64,000 bases of DNA from Allosalinactinospora lopnorensis (GCF_000981225.1 NZ_LAJC01000022.1:1-64000); one strand, 5' to 3'. Shown: positions 45,101 through 55,565, numbered from the stretch's first letter. The notes: generated from the sequence alone by a model not told the origin. Program-made: numbers and translations.

Positions 45101-45660
45101 GGATCCTGGCCCGCTCCCGGGACGCCTCCATCCTGGAGATCACCTCCGGTGAACGGCGCGACCGCTCCGAGGTGCAGATCGCCGGGCTCATCTCGGCGGT
45201 GGAGAAGCGGATCAGCAAACAGTCCGGCAACCCGTGGGCCAAGGTCACCGTCGAGGACATGGACGCCTCCATCGACACCTTGTTCTTCGCCGAGTCCTAC
45301 ACGCTCTACGCCGACGCTCTCACCGAAGACACCGCGGTCTCGATCAAGGGACGCGTGAAGGAACGCGAGGGCGAATACTCCATCCAGGCCATGGAACTGA
45401 CCCTGCTCGACATCAGCCACGTCTCCGAAGGCCCGCCCCCGATGCTGCTGAGCGTGCCCGAAAAAAGGCTGACCCCGCAGCTCGTGCGCGACCTCAAACA
45501 GGTCCTGCGAAGCCACCGCGGGCAGACCCCATTGACCATCCGGGTGGACAATCTGGTCAAGTCCCGAATCTACGAGATCCCGGACTACCCAATCCAAGTC
45601 GGGCCCGAGTTCGCGGGCGAGATCAAATCCCTGCTCGGAGCCGACGCCATCACCTACTGA
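42103..45660 (+). CDS. dnaE: DNA polymerase III alpha subunit
   Basis: An 1185-residue replicative polymerase of the normal DnaE length. N-terminal PHP domain (HLHVHTEYSMLDGAAKL, AMTDHGNMFGSYEF), polymerase core with the metal-binding PDIDLDFDERRRGE (Asp423 and Asp425), GRGSATGSMIAY, FNKSHTAGYGLVSYW, helix-hairpin-helix region near GAFDSLG, and a C-terminal OB fold (VQIAGLISAVEKR). The GTG at 42103 matches the family start (VADPFVHLHVHTE). It is the main chromosomal replicase; PHP metal residues look intact, in line with PHP-based proofreading in actinobacteria. Confidence 0.96.
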   Translation: MADPFVHLHVHTEYSMLDGAAKLQPLFAEAARQGMPAVAMTDHGNMFGSYEFWEQSKKSGVKPIIGIEAYVAPESRFHKQRVRWGRGDSDESSEAGKDISGGGRYLHMTMWARNATGLRNLFRMSSLASIEGYYGKPRMDLELMSRYHEGVMVSTGCPSGGVQTRLRLGQEKEAIDYAAKLQDIFGRDSVFLELMEHGVNIERQVRDGLLKVGKELGLPPLVTNDSHYVTQDQSAAHDALLAVGVGKNLDDPNRFRFNGDGYYIKSAEEMLSLLNLDEWAQGCKNTLWVAEQVEEDCYDEVFAQRDLMPKFDVPEGETQSSWLRKEIERCLPDRFPDGTGQEVRDRIEYELNIIESMGFPAYFLVVADICQYARRNRIALGPGRGSATGSMIAYVLGITDLDPLEHSLIFERFLNPERVTMPDIDLDFDERRRGEIIDYVTQKYGEDATAQILTFGTIKAKAAVKDSTRIHGFPYSLGDQITKAFPPAVNGKEIPLVAVDDEHHERYAEAVELRSLVEKDPQVKKVMETARGIEGLTRGTGVHAAGVILSAEPLLDVVPLHKRDTDGAIITGFPFPQCEDMGLLKMDFLGLRNLTVIDDAIQNVKSNEGADIDLARLPLDDKNAYELLSRGDTLGVFQLDGTAMRALLRRMQPKKFADIAAVLALYRPGPMAANAHNDYADRSNGRQEVTPIHPELAEALEPILGESFHLLVFQEQVMAIAQQLADYTLGQADLMRRAMGKKKKEALEQEEVKFFQGAKTKGFSEEAVKALWDVMLPFSGYAFNKSHTAGYGLVSYWTAYLKANHPASYMAALLTSVGDDKDKMAVYLAECRSMGIKVLPPDVNESGLRFSAVGSDIRFGLGAVRNVGANVVESIVRTRKEKDAFTSFVDFLSKIELTACNKRVVESLIKAGAFDSLGHPRKDLCDHHEHAVDAVISAKKQEAMGQFDLFGGASEAETSAPIGLDITWREAEWDRKQKLAFEREMLGLYVSSHPLAGAERILARSRDASILEITSGERRDRSEVQIAGLISAVEKRISKQSGNPWAKVTVEDMDASIDTLFFAESYTLYADALTEDTAVSIKGRVKEREGEYSIQAMELTLLDISHVSEGPPPMLLSVPEKRLTPQLVRDLKQVLRSHRGQTPLTIRVDNLVKSRIYEIPDYPIQVGPEFAGEIKSLLGADAITY

Positions 45661-45667
45661 CGGCAAC

Positions 45668-45693
45668 GGGTGGCCCCGAAACCGGGGCCACCC
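45668..45693. terminator. Hairpin between convergent dnaE and ppc
   Basis: An 11-base perfect inverted repeat (GGGTGGCCCCG and its complement) with the four-base loop AAAC, seven bases after the dnaE stop and eight bases past the ppc stop. Likely a bidirectional terminator. Confidence 0.75.
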
Positions 45694-45701
45694 TGCCGCG
45701 G

Positions 45702-48340
45702 TCAGCCGGTGTTCTGCAGCCCGGCCGCAACACCGTTGACCGACAGCAGGAGCAGGCGCTCCAGGTGGTGCTGATCGTCTTCCGAGAGTTCCTCGCTCTC
45801 GCCGCGCAGTGCCTTCAGCGCGCGCAGTTGCAGGTGCGACAGCGCGTCCACGTAGGGATTGCGCAGGTCGACGGCACGGGAGAGCACCCTGCGGTTCTCC
45901 AGCATCCTCGTGTGCCCGGTCACCTTGAGGACGAGGTCGCGTGTGCGGTCGTACTCGGCGAGCACCTGCTCCGTGAGCTCTGGGCGGCCGCCCAGGGCCA
46001 GGTAGTGCTCGGCGATCGTCCGGTCGGTCTTGGCCAGGCTCATCTCCGCGTTGTCGAGCAGCGAGGCGAACAGCGGCCACTCGTTGTAGGCCGCGTGCAG
46101 TGTCCCCGGATCGTCGACCGAGGCCAGCCCGGTACCCAGGCCGTACCACCCGGGCAGGTTGACGCGGGTCTGGGTCCAGGCGAACACCCACGGGATGGCG
46201 CGCAGATCGTCCAGGCCGCGCGCGGCCGAACGGCGTGACGGGCGCGAGCCCAGCCGCAGGTCGCCGAGCTCCTCCAGCGGACTCACCTGGGAGAACCATT
46301 CGGCGAAGCATCGGTGTCGATCAGCGAGCGGTAGGCGGAATAGGCGGCGTCGGCGACGCGGTCGGCCAGCTTGCGGAACTTCTCGGCCGCACCCCGCACG
46401 CCTTCCTGGACGTTCTCGTCCGAGGCCATGAGCACCGCGTGCCCCACCTGCTCGATGTGCCGGCGCGCGATCGCCCGCTGACCATAGCGGGCGAAGATGA
46501 CCTCGCCCTGCTCGGTGACCTTGAACCGCCCGTCCACCGAGCCCGGCGCCTGGGCGAGCAGCGCGCGGTTGGCCGGGCCGCCGCCGCGGCCCAGGGAGCC
46601 GCCGCGGCCGTGGAACAGGGTGAGCTTGACGTCGTTGGCCTCAGCCCACGACGCGAGGTGGGCCTGCGCGTCGTACAGCCGCAGGGTGGCACTGACCGGG
46701 CCGACGTCCTTGGCGGAGTCGCTGTAGCCGAGCATGACCTCCAGGCGACGGCCCGACTGGTTGAGTCGCCGCTGCACGTCGGGAAGCTCCCGCATGCCGT
46801 CGAGTACCCGCGGCGCCGCCTCCAGGTCGGCACCGGTCTCGAACAGCGGAATGACGTCGAGCACCGGGGTCCGGCCGGCCGGCAGCGCGTGCGCGGCCAA
46901 TTCGTACACGGCGGCGACATCGGCGGCCGAACGGGTGAAGCTGACGATGTAGCGGTGGCAGGCGTCCACGCCGAACCGCTCCTGGATCCAGGCGACGACC
47001 CGCAGCGTGGCGAGGACCTCCTCGGTCTTCTCCGAGGGCTTCTGGCCCGCGCGCAGTTCCTGCAGCGCCTGCGTGTGCACTTCGCTGTGCTGCCGGATCT
47101 CCAGCTCGGCGAGGTGGAAGCCGAACGTCTCGACCTGCCAGATGAGGTGCTGCAACTCGCCGTTGGCCTGCCTGTGCGCGCCCGCGGCGCTCAGGGACGC
47201 CTGCACCGTGCGCAGGTCGGACAGCAGCGCCTCGGGGTTCGGGTAGGCGAGGTCGGCATCGCGTTCGCGGGTGGCCCGGAGCCGATCGGTGGCGAAGAGC
47301 AGCAACTGGCGGTGCGGTTCGTTCGGGGAGCCCTTGGTGATCTCGGCCATCGCACGGGGGTGCCCCGCCTTCGCGGTGGCCAGCGTGTCACGCAGGTCCT
47401 CACTGGCCGGGGTGAGATTGCTGTAGGCGGTGAGGGTGGAGCCGATCCGGCCGCAGGCGTCCTCCAGCGCCCGCAGTACGTGCTCGGACTGGATGGTGAT
47501 CGCCTGGCGCGTGACCTCGTGCGTGACGTAGGGATTGCCATCGCGGTCGCCGCCGATCCAGCTGCCGTACCGGACGAACGGCTTCGCCTGCGCGGGCCTG
47601 CGCCCCGTTCCCTCGGGATCGATCGCGGTACTGAGCGACCGGTAGATCTCCGGGACGACCTCGAAGATGGTCTCGTCGAAGGCGGAAAGGGCGGTGCGGA
47701 CCTCGTCGAGCGGGTCCAGCTTGGTATAGCGCAGCTGGGAGGTGCGCCAGAGCAGGTCGATCTCCTCCAGAAGGTGCCGGCGCGCCTCGACCTCGGCCGT
47801 GCTGCCGGGGTGGGCGGCCCGCAGCCGCTCCAACTGCCCGCTGATCCGCAGGATCGCGGTGGACACGGCACGCCGCCGCGCCTCGGTGGGATGGGCGGTC
47901 AGAACGGGGCGGAACTCCATGCCTTCCACCAGTTCCCGCAGCCGATTCTCACCGGAGTTCTCCCGGATCTGCCGCACGGCGGCGGCCAGCGACTCGTGCG
48001 GCGGGTGGTCGGCGTCGTCGCGCTCGCGCAGGGCGCGGATCCGCTGGTGCTCCTCGGCGAGGTTGGCGAGGTGGAAGTAGACGGTGAACGCCCGGGCGAC
48101 CTGCTTGGCCCGTTCCAGCGGCCACGACTCGACCAGGGCGGTGATCTCGTCACCGGTGACCGTTCCGTCACGGGCGCCGATGACAGCGCGCCGCAATCGC
48201 TCGACGTCGGCGAGCAACTCCTCCCCACCGCTCTCGGCCAGCACCGCACCGAGCATCTCACCCAGCAGGCGGACATCTCGCCGCAGCTGGTCGGGCATCT
48301 CCTGACGCGCACTGTCGCGTTCCGCGCTTACCGCTGTCAT
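45702..48340 (-). pseudogene. ppc: Phosphoenolpyruvate carboxylase, frameshifted near the C-terminus
   Basis: An otherwise typical PEP carboxylase of about 880 residues: RPVLTAHPTEARRR with catalytic His150, YGSWIGGDRDGNPYVTHEVT, EVMLGYSDSAKDVG, TLFHGRGGSLGRGGGP, and the C-terminus GVAAGLQNTG. At about 46306-46310 the frame breaks: AYRSLIDTDA runs into SPNGSPR and a stop, while another frame continues FAEWFSQVSPLEELGDLRLG. One added base in the GATGCTTCGCC context (for example GATGCCTTCGCC) mends it. The last 195 residues hold needed active-site parts, so the gene as written could not work. Sequence error is likely. The start is the ATG at 48340. Confidence 0.9.
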
Positions 48341-48429
48341 ACGCACGACGATACCCGGATTGGTCTGAACCAGTGGCGATCGGGGTGTGGACAAATACGT
48401 CTTTCCGCGGCCGCTGATGGCAGATATGA

Positions 48430-48443
48430 TTGTGTATAAACAA
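48430..48443. promoter_or_regulatory. Candidate MarR-type operator
   Basis: An inverted repeat TTGTGTATAAACAA (arms TTGT and ACAA, A/T-rich centre) in the A/T-rich gap between divergent ppc and the MarR gene, 50 bases before the MarR start. MarR-family regulators often bind such sites and repress their own promoter. Confidence 0.4.
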
Positions 48444-48493
48444 CTGATGCGATTCGGCAAATATTGTGTCTTCGCATGCACTTTGGGGGCGCG

Positions 48494-48958
48494 ATGACCG
48501 GGGACGAGGACGAGCGCGAACAGCTGATACAGCTGTTCAGCACCATGCAGAGCGACGTGGTACCGACGCTGCTCCGTTCGATGGAGCACGGGGACCTGCA
48601 GATCGTCCAGAGTGCCGCGTTGCACGTGCTGGTCCGCGGCGAGCAGCCGACCGTGAAGGAGCTGGCGGCCACCATCGGTCGCTCCGTCTCCCAGACCAGC
48701 CGCGTCGTCGACCAGCTGGTCAAGCGGGGGTTCGTGGAGCGGAACGAGGACCCGGCGGACCGCCGGGCCAGGCGCCTGCGCATCACCGGGCAGGGTCGCT
48801 CGGTGATCCGCGAGCTCCAGCGGATCCGGCTCCAGGGACGCATGGAGATGGTGGACCGCCTCACCCCCGAGGAGCGTCAGACGGTGATCCAGGCGATGGA
48901 GCTGCTCGCCAAGGCGGCTAGGAGGTATCGGGATGGCGATCGCGGAACCGAGGACTGA
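48494..48958 (+). CDS. MarR-family transcriptional regulator
   Basis: A 154-residue winged-helix protein: helical start (EREQLIQLFSTMQSDVV), the DNA-binding core TVKELAATIGRSVSQTSRVV and DQLVKRGFVERNEDPADRRA, and a C-terminal dimer helix (LTPEERQTVIQAMELLAKAA). The ATG at 48494 follows a GGGGGCG; a GTG at 48464 is also in frame. Its 3' end overlaps the next gene by 26 bases, so it probably controls that rifampin-phosphotransferase-like gene and may sense an antibiotic-like ligand (inference). Confidence 0.88.
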   Translation: MTGDEDEREQLIQLFSTMQSDVVPTLLRSMEHGDLQIVQSAALHVLVRGEQPTVKELAATIGRSVSQTSRVVDQLVKRGFVERNEDPADRRARRLRITGQGRSVIRELQRIRLQGRMEMVDRLTPEERQTVIQAMELLAKAARRYRDGDRGTED

Positions 48959-51535
48959 ACACCCCGCCGTCATCGAACTGGCGTCGATCGACGCGGGTAT
49001 GGCCGACCAGGTCGGCGGTAAGGCGGCCAACCTCGGCGAGCTGCTGCGCGCCGGCCTGGCCGTGCCGCCCGGCTTCTGCCTGACCACGGACGCCTACCGG
49101 AAGACCGCCCGGCTCGACCCGGTGATCGAGGAACTCGGGCGCACCCCGGCCGGAGAGAGCGAGCGCCTGAACGAGCTCGCCGCCCGCGCCAGGGCGGTGA
49201 TCCTCGACACTCCGGTTCCCGACTCCCTCCGCGCGGCGATCGCCGGCGCCTACGAGCGGCTCGGCGACGATGACCGGACAGCGGTCGCGGTCCGCTCCTC
49301 GGCCACCGCGGAGGACCTTCCCGACGCCAGCTTCGCCGGCCAGCAGGACACCTACCTCGACATCACCGGCGCGGACGATGTCGTGGACGCGGTACGCCGG
49401 TGCTGGGCCTCGCTGTGGACCGACCGGGCGGTGGCCTACCGGGCCGCCAGCGGCATCGGGCGCGACTCCGTGTACCAGGCGGTCGTCGTCCAGCGCATGG
49501 TGGACGCCCGGGTCGCGGGCGTGCTGTTCACGGCCAATCCGGTGACCGGAAGGCGCACCGAGATGGTGGTCGACGCCGCGGAGGGGTCGGGCGCGGCCGT
49601 CGTCTCCGGTTCGGTGACCCCAGACCACTTCGTCATCGACGCCGAGAGCGGGGACGTCGAGGGTGACGGCTGCCTGTCAACCGCCGAACTGGCCGAGCTC
49701 AGGGCCACGGGTGATCGCGTGAGTCGCCACTACGGCGCGCCCCAGGACATCGAGTGGGCGATCGACGACGAGGGCACGTTGTGGCTGACCCAGTCCCGTC
49801 CGATCACCACGCTGTTCCCGCTGGCGGAGACGAGCCGACCGGGACCGCGGGTGTACCTGTCGGCGAGCGCGGCGCAGGGCGTGCTGCAGCCGATGACACC
49901 CATGGGGATGTCCGCGATGCGGCTCGCGGCGGCCGGGTTCCTCCAGGTGGCCGGTATCAAGACCGATCCGATCGACGGCCCGGAAGGGTTCGTCGACGTC
50001 GGGGGGCGGATGTACGTCGACGTGACCGGTGTGGTGCGCAGTAGGAGAGCGAGGAAGAACCTCAGGGAGCGGATGGGTATCCAGGGACCCCGGGTGGCCT
50101 CGGCGATCGAGCGGGTCCTTGAGGACCCGCGGTTCTCCCCTCAGCCCGGCCTCCCGTTCCGCAAACGCTCGATGGCGAGGGTCATGCTGCGGTTCGCGGC
50201 CCCGGCCGCGGTCTCGATGCTGCGGACGCTCGCCCGCCCGGACGCGGCCCGGGCGCGCGTGTACCGCCTCGGCGAAGAGCTCGAACGGGTGACGACCGCT
50301 CCCGACGGCCTGACCACGGCGGAGGAGCGGCTGCGCTTCGTCGCGCACGCCGGCAGGTCCGCCATGCGTCGGAGATGATGAGTATCCTCTGGCCCCTGTG
50401 GGCGGCGATGGTGGCGAGCTGGACCCCGGAAATCCTGCTCAAGGGCATCGCCGAAGAGGGCGAGGTCGACACCGTACTGCGCGGGATGCCGCACAACCCC
50501 ACCACCGAGATGGACCTGGCCCTGTGGAAGCTGGCCTCGGAGGCGACGGGGGACGCCCGCGAGCTCCTCGTGAATTCCCCGCCCGAGGAGCTGGCCGCCC
50601 GCTACCGGAACGGCACGCTGCCCGACATCGGGCTGGACGCCTTCCTCGACGCCTACGGACGGCGCGCCGTCGCCGAGATCGACCTCGGCGTGCCCCGCTG
50701 GGCCGAGGATCCCACCCCCGTGTTCGCGGCGATCGCGGGCTACCTCCGGGTCACCGACCCGGAGCAGACCCCCGACCGGCGGTTCGCACGGGCGGCGGCC
50801 GAGGCCGAGGCCAAGATCGACGAGCTCGTGCGCCGGGCACGCGCGAAGCGCCCGGTACGCGGGTGGCTCGCCGGTCTCATGATGCGCCGGGCGCGCGCTC
50901 TGGCGGGCCTGCGGGAGCTGCCCAAGTTCTGCTGGCTGCACGGGCTCGCCCAGATGCGCGAGCAGATGCTGCTGGTCGGCGAGGAGCTCGCCGGTAACGG
51001 GCTCCTGGAGCGGCCGGACGACATCATGTTCCTGGACTTCCGCGAAGCACAGGCGGCCGTGCGAGGAGCCGACCCGCACGGGCTGGTCGCCCAGCGGCGG
51101 GCCACGTACGAACGGGAGATGCGGCGGCGCCACGTTCCCAACGTTCTGCTGTCCGATGGAACCGATCCGGAGGCCCTGGGGGCGCCGGCCACGGCCGGTG
51201 AGGGGGTTCTCGCCGGGATGCCGGCGGCGCCCGGGAAGGTCACCGGGCGGGCGCGGGTCATCCTGGATCCCGCGGGCGCCCGGTTGGAGCCCGGTGAGAT
51301 CCTCGTCGCACCGTCCACCGACCCCGGGTGGACCCCCTTGTTCATGACAGCGGGCGGCCTGGTGACCGAGACGGGATCCCCTGTCAGCCACGGGCCCACG
51401 GTGGCCAGGGAGTACGGCATCCCCGCGGTTATCGGTGTCCGGGACGCCACCCACCTGGTCCGCACGGGCCAGGAGATCACCCTCGACGCCGCGAACGGGA
51501 CGGTCACGTTCGGGGAGGACGACGGGCGGGAGTGA
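48933..51535 (+). pseudogene. Rifampin phosphotransferase-like PEP-utilising enzyme, probably frameshifted
   Basis: Two adjoining frames, 48933-50378 (481 residues) and 50375-51535 (386 residues), together read as one protein. The first has an ATP-grasp domain (QVGGKAANLGELLRAGLAVP, VAVRSSATAEDLPDASFAGQ, QDIEWAID, LTQSRPITTL) and the start of the middle domain. The second has the rest and a C-terminal phospho-histidine domain (AAPGKVTGRARVI, TETGSPVSHGPTVAREYGIP). This order (ATP-grasp, middle, His domain last, no PEP barrel after it) is that of rifampin phosphotransferases, not of PEP synthase. Adding one G near 50371 gives 867 residues with the active His at about 820, as in known enzymes. 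Two coupled genes (ATGATGA overlap) is the alternative. Confidence 0.75.
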
Positions 51536-51693
51536 GCGCTCCGCACCGGCGGAGAACGCCTCCGGCCGGGGTCCGCTGGACGCCGGGACGCCTCGTCCGC
51601 CGCCGGAGGAACGCGACCCGACTGGGCCGATTGGCACATACCGGCCAGTAACTAGGGGCACGTCATCACGCGGATCCATGCCGGACTACGCTG

Positions 51694-53304
51694 GTGCCTT
51701 ATGGCGACCGAAGCCCCAGAACCGCTCCCCGCAGGGAGATCGATATCCACACCACTGCGGGCAAACTGGCCGATCTGCAGCGGCGCCGCTACGAAGCCGT
51801 GCACGCCGGGTCCACGAGAGCCGTCGAGAAGCAGCACGCCAGAGGCAAGATGACGGCGCGCGAGCGCATCGACGCCCTTCTCGACCCCGACTCCTTCGTG
51901 GAGTTCGACGCCCTGGCGCGGCACCGCTCCACCAGTTTCGGCCTGGAGGCGAACCGCCCCTACAGCGACGGTGTGGTCACCGGGTACGGCACCGTGGACG
52001 GCCGCCCGGTCGCGGTGTTCAGCCAGGACGTCACCGTCTTCGGCGGCTCCCTCGGCGAGGTCTACGGGGAGAAGATCGTCAAGGCCCTCGACCACGCGCT
52101 GAAGACCGGGTGCCCCATCATCGGCATCAACGAGGGCGGCGGCGCCCGGATCCAGGAGGGCGTGGTAGCGCTCGGCCTCTACGCCGAGATCTTCAAGCGC
52201 AACGCGCACGCCTCCGGCGTCATCCCGCAGATCTCGCTGATCATGGGCGCCGCCGCCGGCGGGCACGTGTACTCCCCCGCGCTCACCGACTTCGTCGTCA
52301 TGGTCGACAAGACCTCGCAGATGTTCATCACCGGCCCCGACGTCATCAAGACCGTCACCGGCGAGGACGTCTCCATGGAGGAGCTGGGCGGGGCCCGGAC
52401 GCACAATACCAAGTCCGGGGTGGCCCACTACATGGGCAGCGACGAGCAGGACGCCCTCGACTACGTCAAGGATCTGCTCTCCTACCTGCCGGGCAACAAC
52501 CTGGAGGACCCCCCGGTCTACGACGCCGCCGACGAGTCCGAGATCACCAGCACCGACCGCGAACTCGACACGTTCATCCCGGACTCGGCGAACCAGCCCT
52601 ATGACATGCACCAGGTCATCGAGCACGTCTTGGACGACGGCGAGTTCCTTGAGGTGCACGCCCAGTTCGCCGCCAACGTCATCGTGGGCTACGGGCGCGT
52701 GGAGGGCCGGCCGGTGGGCGTGGTCGCCAACCAGCCGGTGAACCTCGCGGGCTGTCTGGACATCGACGCCTCGGAGAAAGCCGCCCGTTTCGTCCGCACC
52801 TGCGACGCCTTCAACGTCCCGGTGCTGACCCTGGTGGACGTGCCCGGCTTCCTGCCCGGCACCGACCAGGAATGGGACGGCATCATCCGGCGCGGCGCCA
52901 AGCTGATCTACGCCTACGCCGAGGCCACCGTCCCCCTGATCACCGTGATCACCCGCAAGGCATACGGCGGCGCCTACGACGTGATGGGCTCCAAGCACCT
53001 CGGTGCCGACATCAACCTGGCCTGGCCCACCGCCCAGATCGCGGTCATGGGCGCCCAGGGGGCGGTGAACATCCTGCACCGGCGCACGCTCGCCGCCTCC
53101 GAGGACGTGGAGGCCGAACGCGCCCGGCTGATCCAGGAGTACGAGGACACCCTGCTCAACCCCTACTCCGCGGCCGAGCGGGGCTATGTCGACGGCGTCA
53201 TCATGCCCTCGGAGACCCGGACCTCGGTGGCCAAGGCCCTGCGGTCGCTGAGCAACAAACGCAAGCAGTTGCCGCCCAAGAAGCACGGGAACATTCCACT
53301 CTGA
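51694..53304 (+). CDS. Acyl-CoA carboxylase beta subunit (propionyl-CoA carboxylase type)
   Basis: A 536-residue carboxyltransferase: [29 protein letters not shown] region, [68 protein letters not shown], and [14 protein letters not shown] with [19 protein letters not shown]. It moves the carboxyl group from carboxybiotin to acyl-CoA. The first residues (GTG at 51694) do not look like the family. An ATG at 51701 in another frame reads [10 protein letters not shown] and joins the family sequence [12 protein letters not shown] if one C is added to the CCCC at 51727-51730. The stop overlaps the epsilon-subunit start. Confidence 0.93.
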   Translation: MPYGDRSPRTAPRREIDIHTTAGKLADLQRRRYEAVHAGSTRAVEKQHARGKMTARERIDALLDPDSFVEFDALARHRSTSFGLEANRPYSDGVVTGYGTVDGRPVAVFSQDVTVFGGSLGEVYGEKIVKALDHALKTGCPIIGINEGGGARIQEGVVALGLYAEIFKRNAHASGVIPQISLIMGAAAGGHVYSPALTDFVVMVDKTSQMFITGPDVIKTVTGEDVSMEELGGARTHNTKSGVAHYMGSDEQDALDYVKDLLSYLPGNNLEDPPVYDAADESEITSTDRELDTFIPDSANQPYDMHQVIEHVLDDGEFLEVHAQFAANVIVGYGRVEGRPVGVVANQPVNLAGCLDIDASEKAARFVRTCDAFNVPVLTLVDVPGFLPGTDQEWDGIIRRGAKLIYAYAEATVPLITVITRKAYGGAYDVMGSKHLGADINLAWPTAQIAVMGAQGAVNILHRRTLAASEDVEAERARLIQEYEDTLLNPYSAAERGYVDGVIMPSETRTSVAKALRSLSNKRKQLPPKKHGNIPL

Positions 53305-53564
53305 TGTCTGCGCCCCCCACCGCCTCCGGACCGCAGCAGCGTACCGCCGGCCACCTCCGGGTGGTGCGCGGCTCTCCCACTTCCGAAGAGGTCGCGGCAC
53401 TGGTCGCCGTGCTGACCGCGCGGGCCCGGGCCGCCCAGGCCGCGCGTGAGAGCGCGGCGTCCAGGCGGGCCCCGGGCTCGACCTGGCGGGACCGTTCGCG
53501 CCTCATGCGCCGCCCGCTCCAGTCGGGCCCCTCAGCCTGGCGTGCCAGCTTCCGTCCCGGATGA
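53304..53564 (+). CDS. Acyl-CoA carboxylase epsilon subunit
   Basis: An 86-residue protein with the short conserved core of actinobacterial AccE/Pcc[21 protein letters not shown] early and [12 protein letters not shown] at the end, with a variable Ala/Arg-rich middle. These subunits bind and stimulate the beta subunit complex. The ATG overlaps the TGA of the beta subunit (TGATG), so translation is coupled. Confidence 0.88.
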   Translation: MSAPPTASGPQQRTAGHLRVVRGSPTSEEVAALVAVLTARARAAQAARESAASRRAPGSTWRDRSRLMRRPLQSGPSAWRASFRPG

Positions 53565-53682
53565 GCCACTGGCGCCCACCCGGGCGGGCCACCCGGGGCG
53601 GGCTCCCGCCTCGCTTCTAGACTTCGTTACAGCCTCGCACGACAGGGCGCGAGAGCCGGCCGTACCAGGAGGAGTTTCGACC

Positions 53683-55449
53683 GTGCGTAAAGTTCTCATC
53701 GCCAACCGCGGCGAGATCGCGGTACGTGTGGCGCGCGCCTGCCGTGACGCCGGGCTGGGCAGTGTCGCGGTCTACGCCGAACCCGATCTCGACGCCCTGC
53801 ACGTCAAAATCGCCGATGAGGCCTACGCACTGGGCGGCCAGACCCCCGCCGAGTCGTATCTGAACATAGAGCGGATCCTGGCCGTCGCCGCCGAGTCCGG
53901 TGCCGACGCCGTCCACCCCGGCTACGGGTTCCTGGCCGAGAACGCCGACTTCGCCCAAGCGGTCATCGACGCCGGGCTCGCCTGGATCGGCCCGCCCCCG
54001 TCAGCCATCAGGTCACTGGGCGACAAGGTGCAGGCCCGCCACATCGCGCAGAAGGTCGGCGCCCCGCTGGTCCCCGGCACGCCCGACCCGGTCTCCGGCG
54101 CCGAGGAGGTCGTGGCCTTCGCCGAACAGCACGGCCTGCCGATCGCCATCAAGGCGGCCTTCGGCGGCGGCGGGCGCGGCCTGAAGATCGCCCGCACCAT
54201 GGTCGAGGTCGCCGACGCCTACGAGTCCGCGGTACGCGAGGCCACTTCGGCGTTCGGCCGCGGTGAGTGCTTCGTCGAGCGCTACCTCGACCGGCCGCGC
54301 CACGTGGAGACCCAGTGCCTGGCCGACTCGCGCGGCAATGTCGTCGTGGTCTCCACCCGCGACTGCTCCCTGCAGCGCCGGCACCAGAAGCTGGTCGAGG
54401 AGGCCCCGGCCCCCTTCCTCTCCGCCGAGCAGCAGGACCTGCTGTACTCGTCCTCCAAGGCGATCCTGCGCGAGGCCGGTTACATGGGGGCGGGCACGTG
54501 TGAGTTCCTGGTGGGCGAGGACGGCACCATCTCGTTCTTGGAGGTCAACACCAGGTTACAGGTGGAGCACCCGGTGAGTGAGGAGGTCACCGGCGTGGAC
54601 CTGGTACGCGAAATGTTCCGCATCGCCGACGGCGGGGAACTCGGCTACGACGACCCGGAGCTGCGCGGGCACTCCTTCGAGTTCCGCATCAACGCCGAGG
54701 ACGCCGGGAGCGGCTTCATGCCGGCACCAGGCACCATCACCTCGTTCACCCTTCCCGGAGGTCCCGGTGTGCGCGTCGACACCGGGTGCGAAACCGGGTT
54801 CACCGTCCCGCAGGCGTTCGACTCCATGGTCGCCAAGCTCATCGTCACCGGCGCGAGCCGCGGCGAGGCGCTGCAGCGCTCGCGCCGGGCGCTGGCCGAG
54901 TTCGAGGTCGGCGGAATGCCCACGGTCATCCCCTTCCACCAGGCGGTGGTCGACGACCCGGCGTTCGCCCCGCAGGGGCCCGGCGTGCCGTTCTCGGTGC
55001 ACACGCGGTGGATCGAGACGGAGTTCGAGAACACCGTGACGCCGTACAGCGGTGAGATCGCGCAGTCCGAGACGGCCGGACGCGAGGCCGTGACGGTCGA
55101 GGTCGGCGGCAAGCGGGTCGAGGTCGTCCTGCCTTCGGGTCTCGGCACCGACACCGGTGGAGCAGCCGGCACCGGCGCGAGGAGGCCGCCGAAGCGCAAG
55201 GCCGTCGGCTCCGCGGCGGCCGCGGTGAGCGGGGACGCGCTGGTCTCGCCGATGCAGGGCACCGTCGTCAAGGTCGTGCTCGGCGACGGCCAGGAGGTGG
55301 CCGAAGGCGACACGCTCATCGTCATCGAGGCGATGAAGATGGAGCAGCCGATCAAGGCGCACAAGAACGGCACGGTCACCGGCCTCTCCGTCACGGCCGG
55401 GGAGACCGTCACCAACGGCGGGGTGATCTGCGAAATCAAGGACTCCTGA
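53683..55449 (+). CDS. Acyl-CoA carboxylase alpha subunit (biotin carboxylase plus carrier)
   Basis: A 588-residue protein. Biotin carboxylase part (residues 1-450): [86 protein letters not shown]. Then a linker (about 490-515) and a C-terminal biotinyl domain with [10 protein letters not shown], biotin site Lys552. It carboxylates its own biotin with ATP and bicarbonate, handing it to the beta subunit upstream. The GTG at 53683 has AGGAGGAG eight bases before it. Confidence 0.95.
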   Translation: MRKVLIANRGEIAVRVARACRDAGLGSVAVYAEPDLDALHVKIADEAYALGGQTPAESYLNIERILAVAAESGADAVHPGYGFLAENADFAQAVIDAGLAWIGPPPSAIRSLGDKVQARHIAQKVGAPLVPGTPDPVSGAEEVVAFAEQHGLPIAIKAAFGGGGRGLKIARTMVEVADAYESAVREATSAFGRGECFVERYLDRPRHVETQCLADSRGNVVVVSTRDCSLQRRHQKLVEEAPAPFLSAEQQDLLYSSSKAILREAGYMGAGTCEFLVGEDGTISFLEVNTRLQVEHPVSEEVTGVDLVREMFRIADGGELGYDDPELRGHSFEFRINAEDAGSGFMPAPGTITSFTLPGGPGVRVDTGCETGFTVPQAFDSMVAKLIVTGASRGEALQRSRRALAEFEVGGMPTVIPFHQAVVDDPAFAPQGPGVPFSVHTRWIETEFENTVTPYSGEIAQSETAGREAVTVEVGGKRVEVVLPSGLGTDTGGAAGTGARRPPKRKAVGSAAAAVSGDALVSPMQGTVVKVVLGDGQEVAEGDTLIVIEAMKMEQPIKAHKNGTVTGLSVTAGETVTNGGVICEIKDS

Positions 55450-55565
55450 GGAGCGGCCGGGCACCGCGGCGGGGACGCCTTAGGCTGGAGGAACAGCCAC
55501 CGCCGTGGGAACCGTGGAGTGCCCTCGTTCGTCTCACGAGGTGAGGGAGGCGAGAGGAAACGATT

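Noticed and set aside
42067-46311. 1414-codon open frame on the minus strand
   Set aside because: It lies antisense to dnaE, has Gly/Asp/His/Val-rich composition typical of the complement of high-GC codons, and no family motifs.
48933-51535. Phosphoenolpyruvate synthase
   Set aside because: The phospho-His domain is at the very C-terminus and no PEP/pyruvate barrel follows, so the architecture is that of rifampin phosphotransferases.
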